This document shows positions 47,170-59,800 of a DNA stretch of 64,000 nucleotides, in pieces. The translations under genes and the position numbers were made by a program. Within the stretch, counting starts at the first letter, position 1, and the number at the start of each line of letters is the position of its first letter. The notes beneath the pieces were generated by a model. The model was not told where the DNA came from. It did no database searches and worked only from the letters and a program-made list of their open reading frames with translations. The DNA comes from Acanthochromis polyacanthus (lineage: Eukaryota > Chordata > Actinopteri > Pomacentridae): NCBI RefSeq assembly GCF_021347895.1, contig NC_067132.1, positions 9,044,995 to 9,108,994 of the forward strand, read 5' to 3'.

Positions 47170-47600
47170 TTTTCTTGTGACTCCGCCAAGGAATGCGGTG
47201 GAGTTATATAACCATCGGCGTCTGTTTGTCCGTCTGTTTGTCTGTCTGTCCGTTTGCATTACTGAAAAACAGATGAACGGATTTGGATGAAATTTTCAGG
47301 AAAGGTCAGAAATGACGCAAAGACCAACTGATTAGATTTTGACAGTGATGCAATTTATAGCTCTGGATCCACAGATTTGTTAAAGATTTCTGTGTCATTG
47401 CAAGACAGCGGCACGGTGCCACTGTAACTATGACAACAAGTGAACACTACGTCAGCCTGCTGATGGTCACATGATGCAGCGGACTTATCAGGACTTATCC
47501 ACTGGAAATGATACAAGGAACAACTGATTAAATTGTGGGGGTGTTTCTGAGTCCCATCGATTAACGCCGCCTGCTACATATTTAGGTCACGTGATTCGTA
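47170..47600 (+). mobile_element. interspersed repeat of a type common in fish
   Basis: It begins with the near-palindrome gactccgccaaggaatgcgg-tggagt. It continues with gtctgtttgtctgtctgtcc, then gatgaacggatttggatgaa and attttcaggaaaggtcagaa, and then a section around ggatccacagatttgttaaa. I recognise this as a repeated sequence seen across many fish loci. No coding part is present and the element class is not known to me. The edges are approximate. Confidence 0.55.
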
Positions 47601-48051
47601 CATATCCATACATAATGTACACATGCATATCACACACCTGTGCTCAGTGCAAAGTCATTTTGTATGTGGGTACATCTATATTAAATGGTCGCATTCTATG
47701 TTGCCCTGATTTCTGATCATCACTAACACAAATTCTGCATTTCTGAAAAAAAAAGAAAAAAATGTGCATTTCTGACAATGCCATGTGGGAGAATGAACAG
47801 CCTTGGCAGAATACTATGACCTTTGGAGCTGTTTTGTCACAAAAGACAAAAATGTTCTTAACAAGTAATGTAGAATTATTACTAGAGTTCATACAAACTA
47901 TATCAATAACAAAAAATGTTCAAGATTTCCGTTTTAAAAGCATAATATGGAACACAGCTCTGGTTTAGGGTCTATCATGAATGGTTTCAGTGTCTGCCTT
48001 GTTTTAAATAACTGGAATTAAGTTAATTGACAACTGTAATTGTTCACCCAC

Positions 48052-48233
48052 CTGTCTTGAAGATCTCATATCGGATGGAGAAACCTGCTCCGTGGGTCTC
48101 ATAGTCAGACACGAACTTGATGAAGAGCTGGTTTCCGGAGGAGACGACCGGAGAGGGGGCGATCTTCCCACAGTACTTCCCCACCAGCTGACCGCTCTCA
48201 TCCACACCATCTCTCACCTCCACGTAGTCGTAC
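48052..48233 (-). CDS. nrp1: nrp1 exon 3: C-terminal half of CUB domain a1
   Basis: This 182-nt exon has acceptor ttgttcag and donor gtgggt. Its first base completes a split codon from exon 2. It encodes 60 residues from YDYVEVRDG to YEIFKT. The YCGKIAP segment carries the last CUB cysteine, and FVSDYETHGAGFSIRYEIF is the closing strand pattern of neuropilin CUB a1. The a1 domain works with a2 in semaphorin binding. This is the most 5' exon found; the part of a1 before it (signal peptide and opening CUB strands) is not in the window. Its last base joins exon 4 to give KTGPECS. Confidence 0.95.
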
Positions 48234-48532
48234 CTGAACAAATAAGAGAGCCAGTGTCAGTCCCACAGTGAAGTATAAATCATTTCCTTCTGAACTCTGG
48301 TGTTCATTTTCTTTCTAAATAAGTTGGCGATTAGAATATTACTGCTACTCAGACTATACTGCGCATGTAACAAGACAAACAGTACAGACACATTCTCAGA
48401 GGGCCACAAACACAGAGCAACACAGCATATTGTGCAGGTAATGTAGTGGAAATAAAACACTGTGTACTAATGAGGTCTCAGGTTAAAACTCAGAGAACAG
48501 GTGGGCAGGCTATGCTTTCATTATATCGACCT

Positions 48533-48533
<1 letters not shown>

Positions 48534-48609
<76 letters not shown>
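48534..48609 (+). repeat. perfect (AC)38 microsatellite
   Basis: 76 bp of uninterrupted AC. In the nrp1 pre-mRNA it is (GT)38, about 300 nt upstream of the exon 3 acceptor. Confidence 0.95.
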
Positions 48610-48612
<3 letters not shown>

Positions 48613-50767
48613 CTGCAGAGGTTTTGTGCTCCCAGCAGCACTGAGGTCAGGTTTATGTAACTGCTTTAACTACTGAACTTCAGCCGAACAGTTGTCTCTC
48701 TCCTGTTTAACCACAGGATAACGCCCTCAGTGTGTGTGTGTGTGTGTGCCTGTTCTATAAGAGAATAAGGGACTAGAACGTAATTATATTTTGGCCTTTG
48801 GCTTAGGTTGGTGTATAGAAAGGGCAGGTGTTAAAGCTATTAAAAACACACACACACACTCTCAAACATCACATTCAAATGGAATTTCAGACCCACGGCT
48901 ATTGAAAGGAGCAGCAGCTTAATTGAGTCGGCGCAGAGTTTAGGAGCAGAGAAGGAAAACAGCTTTGAAATAGGACTGGGAACAAGAGCCGTGACACACA
49001 CACATACACGCACACACACACACGGAATCTGGCAAGCGAAACTTAAGCTGGTAGAGGAGAAATCAGAGCGCCTGGCCAACGAGGGTGGTCTAAACAGCCC
49101 CTGGTTATCAGTGTGAGCGTGTGCGCTTTCAGGCACTTGTTAAAAGTGTACATTTAATGCATTTGAGTTGTGGTTTTCACTCCAGTGCCTGCATGTGTGT
49201 GCGTGTATGAGTTTGAATGATGGGTAGAGATGACTTTTCCGTGCTGTGTTTTGACTGTGAATGACGGGGCGAGTGCTGCTCCAAAAGCAGATTTTGGTTC
49301 AGGTTTCTACTGTTCCTAATTGCCCATAACGTGAATTCCCGTGTTATTTTCAGCTCTGCAGGCCACTTATCGAGTAGATTCCTGCCCAAACTCTGACGGC
49401 CTGTGGCACTGCTCGTCCGTCTTCATCAGAAACCGGAACAAACAAAAAAAACGCAATTCACACACACTACATACAGAGATGAATTTTAATGCGTGTATGT
49501 TCAGCAGGTGTGTGGTCACATTCAATCACACACATGTTCTTTCTGTGTCCTCAGAAAATATGTGCCCTGTGGGCAAAGGGGCCTACTTTCATAATTTTCC
49601 TTGATTCCCAAATTACTGTCAAAACATCAGACCTCCTTAGCGATCCTGAACTCACTTAATGCATAGGGTTTTGCACAAAAAGGCGATTTACACTTTGAAT
49701 GAAGGCTAGGGTGGAATAAATCCCTCAGGTGGGACTTGACATGTATCAACATGCACCCTTTGCCACCTTTTTCTAGTTAATGATTTCCTTCATCTGCCTC
49801 AAGAGTTTTAAAAAATGTATTTGTAAAAGAGAAACTGAATTACTGGGGTTGATTTGGTAGAGGTGCAGAACGGTGTCCACCGGGTTTCAATATGCAAAAT
49901 AATAAGGCAAGTAGAGAGAGTCAGCTAGTGAGAGGGAAAGAATGTAACTAAAGGCAGAGCTGGAAAGAAATGGCACAGAAGTGTGGCGGATGGATGACTT
50001 CACTTGTATTTCTGCTCATGTGGGGTGATCTGAGGTGATATGAAGCTGTCAAGCTGCATCAAGCAGCTCTTCTTCCTTTTCGTCTCTCATGTAATTTTTT
50101 AGTGTCTTAGGTTAAAGGTTTGATAGCAAGAAAGCAGCTGTCTGTCTTAAAACCAGGGACTGCCAGCAGTCTCTGATAGCCAGTCCTACAATTCTGAAAC
50201 CTCTATTCAGGGTCACTTTTATACAGGGATTATAACTGCATTACAACTCTCATCAAAAACTGACTGGAAAGATTTGCTTTTCTTCCACTTGACGTCTTAA
50301 TGTGCTCTGAAATCTGTTGGGAGCTCATTCTTTTCTGTTTCTTTTCTAGTCTCTACCAGGGTTTTTGGCTTCTTCTCATTTTGCTCATAACTGTGCTGTG
50401 ATTTCAGACCAGGTTTTCTTCCTCTTCCCTCATCAGACCACCAGCTGTAGCAACATCAGCTTACACAAATACCACCATGTTTTAGCTGATTTATCAGCAG
50501 AAGCTCAGTAAAAAAGACTAGTTTCACATGGTGTTTACTGTGTTATCCTCCGCTGCGTTGTGGTGAAACAGCCAGGGAGTTCCTCATTAGTTAGTTTAAA
50601 GAGCTCCCCCGGCATCCGGATTTCTGTTATAATGATGTTATATAGTCTAGTTGAGTCACCAGAGCAAATACTTTCAAAAGTCCTGAGGTTGTTTTAGTTA
50701 CTGAAAGGACGGTAAACATACTGGTGTAGGCGTTTTCTTAATATCATTTAAAATTTTTGTTGAAGTT

Positions 50768-50872
50768 TCTCCTCTCCTCTCCTCTCCTCTCCTCTCCTCT
50801 CCTCTCCTCTCCTCTCCTCTCCTCTCCTCTCCTCTCCTCTCCTCTCCTCTCCTCTCCTCTCCTCTCCTCTCC
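50768..50872 (+). repeat. perfect (TCTCC)21 array
   Basis: 105 bp made of exactly 21 copies of TCTCC with no interruption. On the nrp1 transcript strand it reads (GGAGA)21, a pure purine tract, 2.5 kb upstream of exon 3. Confidence 0.96.
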
Positions 50873-53800
50873 ATCTTTCGGTTCCCATCATCTCAACTGA
50901 GGGCATCTATCTTTCCGTGGCCCTGCTCTGTACTATCAGCAGGCCTATAATTCACCCCAGAGCCTCTGTCTCTGCCTCACCCTCCTTCTCTCCTCACACA
51001 CCTCCACCCCCACCGTCCCACAACTCCCAAAAGCTGAGCGCTGCCAGACGTCTAAAAAATTGATGCTGAGATGCATCACTGAGATGAAGAAGGAGGGAAG
51101 AGTGAGCTGCAGTACAGCTGAAGGAGCTGAGCAAGTGTTTGTGTGTGTGTGCGTGGTCTGTACGCCCCAATACATGTGCAAACAAATGTGTGGCAGTGAA
51201 AAGCATTGCCAATACTGTGTACAGTATTGCAAGTAGTGGTGTGTGTGCACAGGAATAGAAGCAAGACAACTCATGTTTTTCACCATTCAAACAAGAGGAA
51301 AGAAAAAAACTTGCTTATTTTTGCTTCTATTTCAATTCTTTGCACCTCCAGAAAAGCTGTTTATTTCATTTGTATCCTGGCACATCATCAGCTCGGATGG
51401 CCCTCGTCAAGGCGGCGCAGCGGGAGAGAGAATGCAGATGGAAGCGAGAAGACACCCTGGGGGTCCTCGCTGTGAAAGATAGAAAGAAGAGACCTCCTTC
51501 TCCAGAATGTCTCTATTTGTGCCTAAATGACTAGTGTGTCAGCCAGAACTGCAGCGGTTCTGCGCCAGTAGGTCCACACACTCTGCTCTGTTAACACAGA
51601 TCCATCCAGGCCCTTATCATCTGGAAGACATTATGAGAAACGCTTGGCTGGGCAGTTTGACGCCTTCGAAAGTCTCTCCTGTTGCCAGCTGTGTTCAATG
51701 TAGCTCTAATCTAGTGCTCTAAACACCTGTGGGCAGTCACTTGTGGGGCTGTCCTCAGGGAAGACAGAGGACACTTAACAACCTCTATCAGCACCAGAGA
51801 AGAAGCACGTGAACATGGCCTACTTAAAAACCAGCTACAGTTGGTAGCTCATCTTTGTCCTCCTAGAGCCGTCATGTTAGACTTCGATTCCTCCTCTGTG
51901 TGGTGACCTTTTATGTTGTATCACCGCCGTTGATGTTGCTGTTATTCCTCCTGACAGTACAATCCAGTTGAGCCACGCACCTATTTATCTGTCTGCTCTG
52001 CTTTGGGTCTGGGTGGGCCAGCCAGCACGCCACAACACACACAGACACACAGATGCACAATTACACACACACACACAATTACACACACACAATGAGCTGC
52101 CCACCACAGTGCTAATAGTAAAAACGGTTTGCCAATCCAGTGGGGAAATTAAAGGGAAAAAAGAGAGGGGTAGGAGGGTGAGGGAGGGGGCGAATGTAAT
52201 TCTCAACGACCTTCGCTTCACCGACTCAAATGTATTAGCCTGCCTTCTTTCTTCAGGCACAGAGAGAAAGCAATCCGCTAGTGTCAAACGAGAACATTAG
52301 CCCTCCTTACACAGCCAAAGAGAAGGCGACAAACCACCGGCCTAACAATATAACAGTTATATTGCCTGAAGCTTTCCCATGGAAATAATCTGTCCTCCCT
52401 CTATAAATGTCTGCTTGATATGGTTCTACAAAAGCAATACAATCTGAGGCAATGTACTAACGCTATGACAGACTGTATAAGCCGCAGACAATTGGTTGGA
52501 TTTCTTAATCAGACCATTTATAAGCTCAAGCATGCTGCGGAAAACCCCGGAACAAGAGCTCTTTCTTCACTACTGCCCTATGGTTCAGCTGTGTACAGAA
52601 CAAATGCCTGACCCTTTCTCTTGCATTTCTCTTTCTGCGACTGTCGGTGTACAGCTTACCGCTGCATGAAAACATGTCACCTACAACATGTCAAAATGTC
52701 TCTGGGTAGCACAAGTGGAAATGCCTAAACAACGGACTAGGGGACAGCACTGTGGGGCCCAGGGAGACTTAGCAGGAAAAAGGACCTTGTTTTCAGCTGT
52801 CAGGAAACTCCGGCCCAGACACTCCACGTATTAACGAGTCTCGTCTAACAAACTGTCACTTGGGGCTCCAGCAAAACATCATTAATGTTTGTACAAGGGG
52901 CCCCAAGACAAGTTGATCTCTGAGTTACTTTTTCCGAGCCTGGAGGGGACATACCTTGCTGAAATAAACTGTGTCTGTCTTTTACTTTCAGTCGCATACT
53001 GCATCCCCATTGCATATGACATTCACTAACCTGGACTAAAAAAACAGGTCCCCTTTTTCCTTGGGCACCAGTCCAGCTGAAATGACCCCCATGTCATCTT
53101 GCCTGGACAGACAAGGAAATAAGAAAAAAATGGGGCAGTAAACCAGGTCTACATCTTAATGTCCTCAGCTAAAAAACATTAACCCTAATTGACTTGCTGG
53201 CATTAAGGTTTTTATTGAAGGGAAAGACCTAATCGTTTAAATAGAAGCTCGGCCATGAAGCATAAAAAAACAGCAGTTTTTTTTCAGCGATCACCGTCTC
53301 CACTGATGTACCTTCACTTTGCAGGAAATTATTGCAGGAGTTGAAGTCCTCCGAATGTGGCAACTCACCCAGCGGGATAAACCTCAAACCAATCAGAGCT
53401 GATGGTTTCAGAAGTGGTTCCTTGTCGGCGAGGGAAGAAGGGCATGATTGCTTTGCTCACCACCATGTTTCCACATAGATGGATGGAGATAAAAAAGATG
53501 GATGAAAAGATGGATATTGCCCGCCCAGATGGCCCAGCTGCAACCGTCTAAAGGGCCTCTTTGGGTGTCACCCCCATACGGTTACACTCGGCTTCGTCAT
53601 ATTTTTAGTCGCCGTAGCTGTTTCTGATTTTGCAGCGGCCTCGGCCACACGTTTGTAAAGCATATTCGCTTTCCTAAACTGCAATTATCATTAGCATTGA
53701 TGGATTTAGCATGCCTCCATCCATTAGCTTCCCTAATTACACTGTCGAGAGATCTGCTGTCGCCAACAATCAAATTAATGAATTTGGCTGTTTAGACTCA

Positions 53801-56800
53801 ATTATTGCATCCCCCTCCCTCTGCAACATGCACAATAATCCTTTATTCAGAAATATGAGCACGGACTGACAGAGGGAGATTTCTGCCCCAAGGGGGGGAT
53901 CCTTTCTGCTCCGCACAGAGCAGGCTCACACTGCTGTGTGGGGTGGAGCTAAATAACAAGCGGGGGAGGGATAAAAGTGATCACAAAAGCTCCCACTGTT
54001 AGCAGACTGTCTAAATCGCCTGGGCTCACCTCACATGTAGGGCCTACTGCACTTTGAACCCTGGGGATGCAAAAGTACGTTCAGCTGACTTGCTTTCAGT
54101 TCCCATGAACGGCTACATGCCTACAGGGTCAAAGCAGCGCTGTGCATATTTTCACCCATCCTGCCTGGACTTTATTCCCTTTTTAAAATCATGAAGCATG
54201 ATAAGTAGGTCACAATAACATCATTACACTAATGTGAATGTATGTCAGTAGCTTCAGCAAAACATTTAGCACATTTACTCTCTGTTACTGAGGTATTTTT
54301 CCTGATGTGGTTCACCACTGCTGATTTGACAATAAAGCAACTGAAGGTGTCAGCATTTACAGAGACTATCAATCAAAAGCTACTATATTTCTAAGAGTTT
54401 TTGGCTCTAATGCCTCCAAAAATTGATTCTTGTTTCAAAAGCATGATGTTCAACATATTTTTCAGAGTTATCACTGTGCTCAAAAAATCCTTTAAATAAA
54501 AAACAAAACAAGAGAAAATGTGGACAAAACACATATAAGCGTTGATTATTCCTTCAGCAAAACAATAATAAATAGTTTCTATTATTCTGGATATCACCTA
54601 GATTTCAATAGTTTTCTTAAAATTTTGAAATGAAAAGTGATAAATTCCTGTTTTTTTTTAATACAGAGTAAGTCGGGCTAAGAATTTTTCAGCATCTCTT
54701 TTTCTATCATACTTCTAGTTATCGTGAACGCAGTCAGAATGAGTAAGTATAATCAATTAGGGAGCTGCTCATGGCAAAATGGAAATACACATTTAGCACT
54801 TTTTTTCCCTCCTAAGTGAGCCTCAGAAACAAAACTGCTTTGCATACAGCAAATACAGCACACATTCATCTTAGTGTGCAGATAGGAGTATTTCCAGTCT
54901 GAAAGTGTGCTTTTGCAAATGAAGCGACCAGCCCTTTGGGTGATTTTTCGAAGAAACACTTCACAGAAGTAAAACAGAAGTGTTGTAATGGCCTTATTAT
55001 ATAGCCATTTTCACAGAGGGCTATTATGCAATGTATCAGTTAAACACCCTCTCTGGTAAAGGTTCAACATGTTAACAGAACACAACCAGAAACTCTGTGA
55101 TACGATTTACAAAGGATCCAAAAAAAAGAAAGGTGGGAAACTGGTATGAAATTCTGAAAAACACAAGGAACGAAACCAAGCCAAAAAGACAGAAAGGATG
55201 AAAAGCCACATGTGTTTTCTCAAAGAGAGGAGAGGGGAAAAGAAGCACTTCAGTCCATTTCTGGGGCCATTACAGAAGGGAATGGCTCCCATTTGTCCCA
55301 CCTTGACATTTGAGAGGATCTCTGATTACACAGGAGAGAGGGGCAGGCAGAGGTGAGTGAAGAGATAGTCCTCCACAGGGGTCTGTGGCACGGCACAGAT
55401 GATACGGCGTCGTCACAACAATGAGAAGTCAAGGGTAAAAATAACAGGGCACGGGGAGAAAGGGGTGATGTGCCACAGCAGGGTCGACTTATATACTGTC
55501 TCTTTTTAAACACACTGTCCCCGCCCTGCTGTCGTTGCCTCCTCACCCCATGAAACACGTCGGCGGCATGAATACATGCACACCCTGCTGGGAGGGAGGA
55601 CGCAAATGGCTACTTGATCTCAGCCTACTGTATAATGAAGACTGGAAAATCCATAACCCTCAGCTCAGGGCGTGAATTGGTAAAATATCTCAGTGCACTA
55701 CAGTCCCTTAAGCAGGGGTCCAATATGCGCAGACAGTGGGGGGGTTGTTACATTATTTGGTCTGGCACCTGCTTGAATCATCGTCCAACTAGCATCTCCT
55801 GAGAGCACAAAGCCTCATGGTTCAAATTTTAAAAAAGGAAAAAAGAAGAAGAAAACTACGCAGAGTGCTCCGTTTTAGAGCTTTCATTATCACATTTGGC
55901 ACAGTTGGAAATTAATTTGTTGTCTTGTTGATATGACATTTTAATGCTCTTGGGAACAGACACTTTCATACAATTTTTATTAAAAAGAATTTTTGAGAAA
56001 GTCCTGTCTGTACCTCCAGTAACTTGGTTCACTATTCCTCTGCCCAACTTTCTAATAAAGGAGACCAGGATGCAGATCCATACAGAATCCTGACGCCATT
56101 AACAGCGTCCCATTTATTTTGGGTATATCACAAAAGGAGGGTGCTTGTTAGGGCACAAACTATTACTGGATATCCTGTCTATGGGTACATGTGTAGGATG
56201 TACATGATTGAGGTCAGGCTCACTGGAACCGTGTGACAAGAAGAAACATAAAGAAACACGCAGATAATTGTGTACTACCTTGAGCGAGTGACCCACTGAA
56301 CTTAAAATGGGACGAAAACTAGTCATGTACGCTCTTTGTGACTTCACATTTTATGAGCCGACGAGCAAAAAACAACAACAGCATCAATATGCACTCCCAG
56401 AAAACCGAGCAGCATATAGAGGCAATCATCTATCTGTTTGTGATGCTGCGAGAAGGTAGCGGTGCTCCCCGCCGGGTAACGAGCTGTGCAAGGAGCACGC
56501 CGCATTCAAAAAGGCAAGAGGAGCAGAGGAGGAGAGTATGGAAGGGAGGAGGGGAGATGAGGACGAGGTCAACTAGAGGTAAAGCCTTTGGGTGCTGTTC
56601 AAAACTCTCTCGCCTCTCCACAATGGGCAGGAAGAGAGAAAGAGTGTGGTGTGGGTGGGATAGCGGTGCCGGAGCGTGAAAGGGAAACTGCAGAGGGAGA
56701 TAGAGAAGGCATATGAGTGGAGCTGTTGATAGAGACAGTGAAGGAACTTTAACAAAAGAGAAAATAGAGCAAATAGCTGATAGCAGTGGTTGGGAAACAG

Positions 56801-59800
56801 GTGCCAACAGGAATCCAGTTAAAGGTTCAGTGGCCTGAAGCATGCTGCCTTTCTTTGAGATTCTTTTACATGGCTCTGCAGAGGCAGCTCGAGGGCAATG
56901 GTAATAATAACTGCACTGGGAATTATTCAATTAAACGCCCCATCCGTCCCCGCTGGCGTTCTCCCTCCTCTGTCTCTTCTGTGTCCTCCCCAGAGCCTGT
57001 GGAGGAGTCGGGGAGGGGGTCAGAGAGCAGTCTGAGCTGGGTGCTTCGTGACCCGGTCATCTGGCTGGACATTCAGTCACTTGGCTGAGAGCAGGGAATA
57101 CTGTGAACAGACCCCGTGGGAGTGATGTGGAGCACTATTGTCCTCTTCAGTGTATGCAACACACGGAATCAATCACACCTGACCTTAAACCACACAATAA
57201 ACCTGAGACAAGACAAGCTATATTTCTAGTTCTTAACAGGGAGAAGAAAAAAGATGGTGATAAATAAAGCGTTTTCACAACAGGGACATATTTCAGGACA
57301 GGGCCAGGCAATCAGTTGCTGCCAGAGTCAGACAATTTCCTTTGATCAGCTCTCAGATGCAATATCTAATGTTTAAAACCTCATCCTTTATTTCATTTTG
57401 ACGGCTGCATTGTTTCCACTACATGCAAAGATTTTCCAATGATGCAGCACTTTGAAAGCCAAATAGGCCGTGCTGTGAGGGCCACATGCCAAGCCGTGCA
57501 TCTCTTCCGTGGTGTTGGGCAGAGAAGCTGAATACTTGGCATTACAGGGCTGATTTAAGTGCTGATGGCCAGCCAGCCATTGCCAGCATTTGGAGGGCAA
57601 GGTGACTCCTCCTTTTACTGGCTGGACAATCAAACTTTCCTGTCAACTTGGAGGCTGTCTGTCCAGTGGTATCATTTCCTTTTGCTTGCCGGTGAAGCCC
57701 TCTGGGAGATTGCGTAATTATGCATGATGGGGAAGGGCCTTCTTGTCACTTATTCCCATGTAGACAGGGGTCATCCTGGAACAGCTCAGCAGGAGCCAGA
57801 GATATAGGCAACTAATAATACTTTCAGCACTACCCTACTGAGATAATACCAGAAAAGGTTGCTGTTAAGCAGAATTTACAGTCCTTTTTTTTTACAATCA
57901 CTGCCATCTAACAAAGCAAATAAGACCGTGAGAAAAGAATTGCAACGGTTGCTGCAATGAAAAAAAAAAGACCACAACTAATGTTGCCAATTTAGTGAGG
58001 AGAGATCAAGCAAAGAGCAAACAAAGCCAGCGATTGTGAGTGGCTCTAACTCAATCAGAGAGCAGCGGGGTACCGCCCCATCAATCACTGTCTGCTTGCT
58101 GCCCTGGCTGAATCACGAAGAGTAAAGTGGTGGAGAAACACAAGCAAGTCAACGGCCCGCTGTGCGCAAAAAACAGTGACCGAAAATGACCCCGGGGATC
58201 TGGGGCTGAAACAGGATGGTCCTTGGCTTCCTACTTCCTAACTACCTGCCCTCTTAACCACTGCAAACAAACTTTGGTTCACCCAGAGCCCCTCTGGAGA
58301 CTTGCTTGATTGTTTGAATAAAGAGCCCTGTGGTCGCTGAGCTCCCCCTCCCACCTGCCACCCCTTGTGGATCTGTAAGCACCGGGGCGTTAGGGCAACA
58401 AACAAGCTGCATAGGACCACAGCAACATCAATCAAAATCATAGGCTCCATTCAAGGTTAGACCACTGAACGAAACATGTCTGACAAGCCTGGACACGCTG
58501 TATTAAAGTGTCCAGAACTCTCTCATCAATTCAACTAAAGAGCTTCTTCTCTCTCCTTTCCCCTCTGGGACGGGGGGATAAGTAAGACATTGGGAGGTAC
58601 TGTTTTAAGGCAGTCCTTCCCTGACTACTGCTCTGCCACCCACGTATATCTTGAACTCCAATTATTATATCTTGAACTCATTTATTCACGCTGTTTTTGC
58701 TGTTTTCCATACCGCCTCATAAACTGAGAAATCAGCATTTGATGGAAAGAAAAAAGGCAGGAGAGGAAAACCTGTTGCTAATTATATTATATGAAGCAGA
58801 GCAAGGGGGAGACGGTATTTATTGCCAACTGTCCTTTGGAAACAGAAACGCATAATTGAATTATAGCCTCAGTGTTTAATGCTTTTTCATCGGTGCTGGA
58901 AGGAAAATGAGTATGAATTTTCTTACAGTAAATAGATGTGAGTCCAGATAGACAGCTGAGATTACCAAATGTTGTCCTCTAATCATGAGTCCCTCCATAC
59001 GGCTCCTTTTCTAACAATCTGTTTTGGATAAAAAGTAAAAGAGCATACGACTGACATTTCTAAGCTGTGTGGGCTGCAGCTCTGCTCCACAAAACCCTTC
59101 TATATAGGGAAGCTTGCATTGGTTTGGGGCTGCAAAGAAGAAGAAGAAAAACGGCATCACCAGCCATGTGCCAGAAACAGCTTAGGGACAGTAGTCCCTG
59201 GCAAACACAACTTGCTAACTCCCACATCGAGATGAAAAACAAAACAGGCAGACACGTGAGACTATGATGCTTTTGTGCTGCTGCAGATAAGAGACTTGAA
59301 ATTCAGTGGGTTATTTATGAGCAGAGTCTCTTCCTCTCCCTCCCTCGTTCCTCCTTTTCCGATTCCTCCGCTGTGAAGTGGACCTGCCTCCCGCTGCGAG
59401 GTAGAGTGGCTCGCCTCCCGGTTGTGGTCAGGTTGTGCATGAATCAAAGTGGTGACAGAGCAGCGGGGAGGATGGCAGATGCCACGGCTAGAAAGCTTTT
59501 CAATCAGGCTGCCCTTCCAAGCTGCGGCCAAGGTGAAACACTTCAACGGCAGATGAAAAAAAAAAAAGACCCTCAACCCCACGGTCACTCGCACACACAT
59601 GCATGTACTGCATGCATGCAAGCACACAGGAGCACAGACCTACTTTAATCCTGCTCATTAGCCAGGAGTCACCCCTCTATGTTTAAAAGAGACGGTGAAG
59701 AAGAAAGAAGAATGAGAGTGAAGGTCAACGGCTTTCTGATGCAACATCTCTGTCTGCTGTCCGGTCTTTTCTGCCCTCTGGTTAACTAACAAGGTGAACA

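Larger units (their letters stand above)
39892..48051 (-). other. nrp1: nrp1 intron 3
   Basis: This 8.2-kb intron lies between CUB a1 and a2. It holds a (TC)n tract at 43022-43046 and the interspersed repeat at 47170-47600. Nothing else is recognised. Confidence 0.85.
9241..48233 (-). other. nrp1: neuropilin-1 gene, exons 3-17 (5' part lies beyond the window)
   Basis: Neuropilin-1 is a single-pass membrane co-receptor for class 3 semaphorins (with plexins) and VEGF (with VEGF receptors), acting in axon guidance and blood vessel growth. Fifteen exons joined in frame give about 843 residues in the order CUB a1 (C-terminal part), CUB a2, F5/8C b1, F5/8C b2, linker, MAM, transmembrane helix and a short tail ending in SEA. 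The full human protein is 923 residues, so roughly 80 N-terminal residues are absent; they should lie past position 64000. All internal introns have GT/AG borders, and the codon phases fit at every junction. The NYNFELVDGVKLKKDKLN tail is typical of NRP1 and unlike NRP2. The split between fish nrp1a and nrp1b is unresolved. The domain order and exon count are seen in the sequence; the exon numbers assume the human layout. Confidence 0.96.

Noticed and set aside
48446..48676. Open frame with a Thr-His repeat
   Set aside because: Translation of the (AC)38 tract.
56430..56930. 166-codon minus-strand open frame in intron 2
   Set aside because: Pyrimidine-rich low-complexity translation; no resemblance to the missing CUB a1 exon or any other family.
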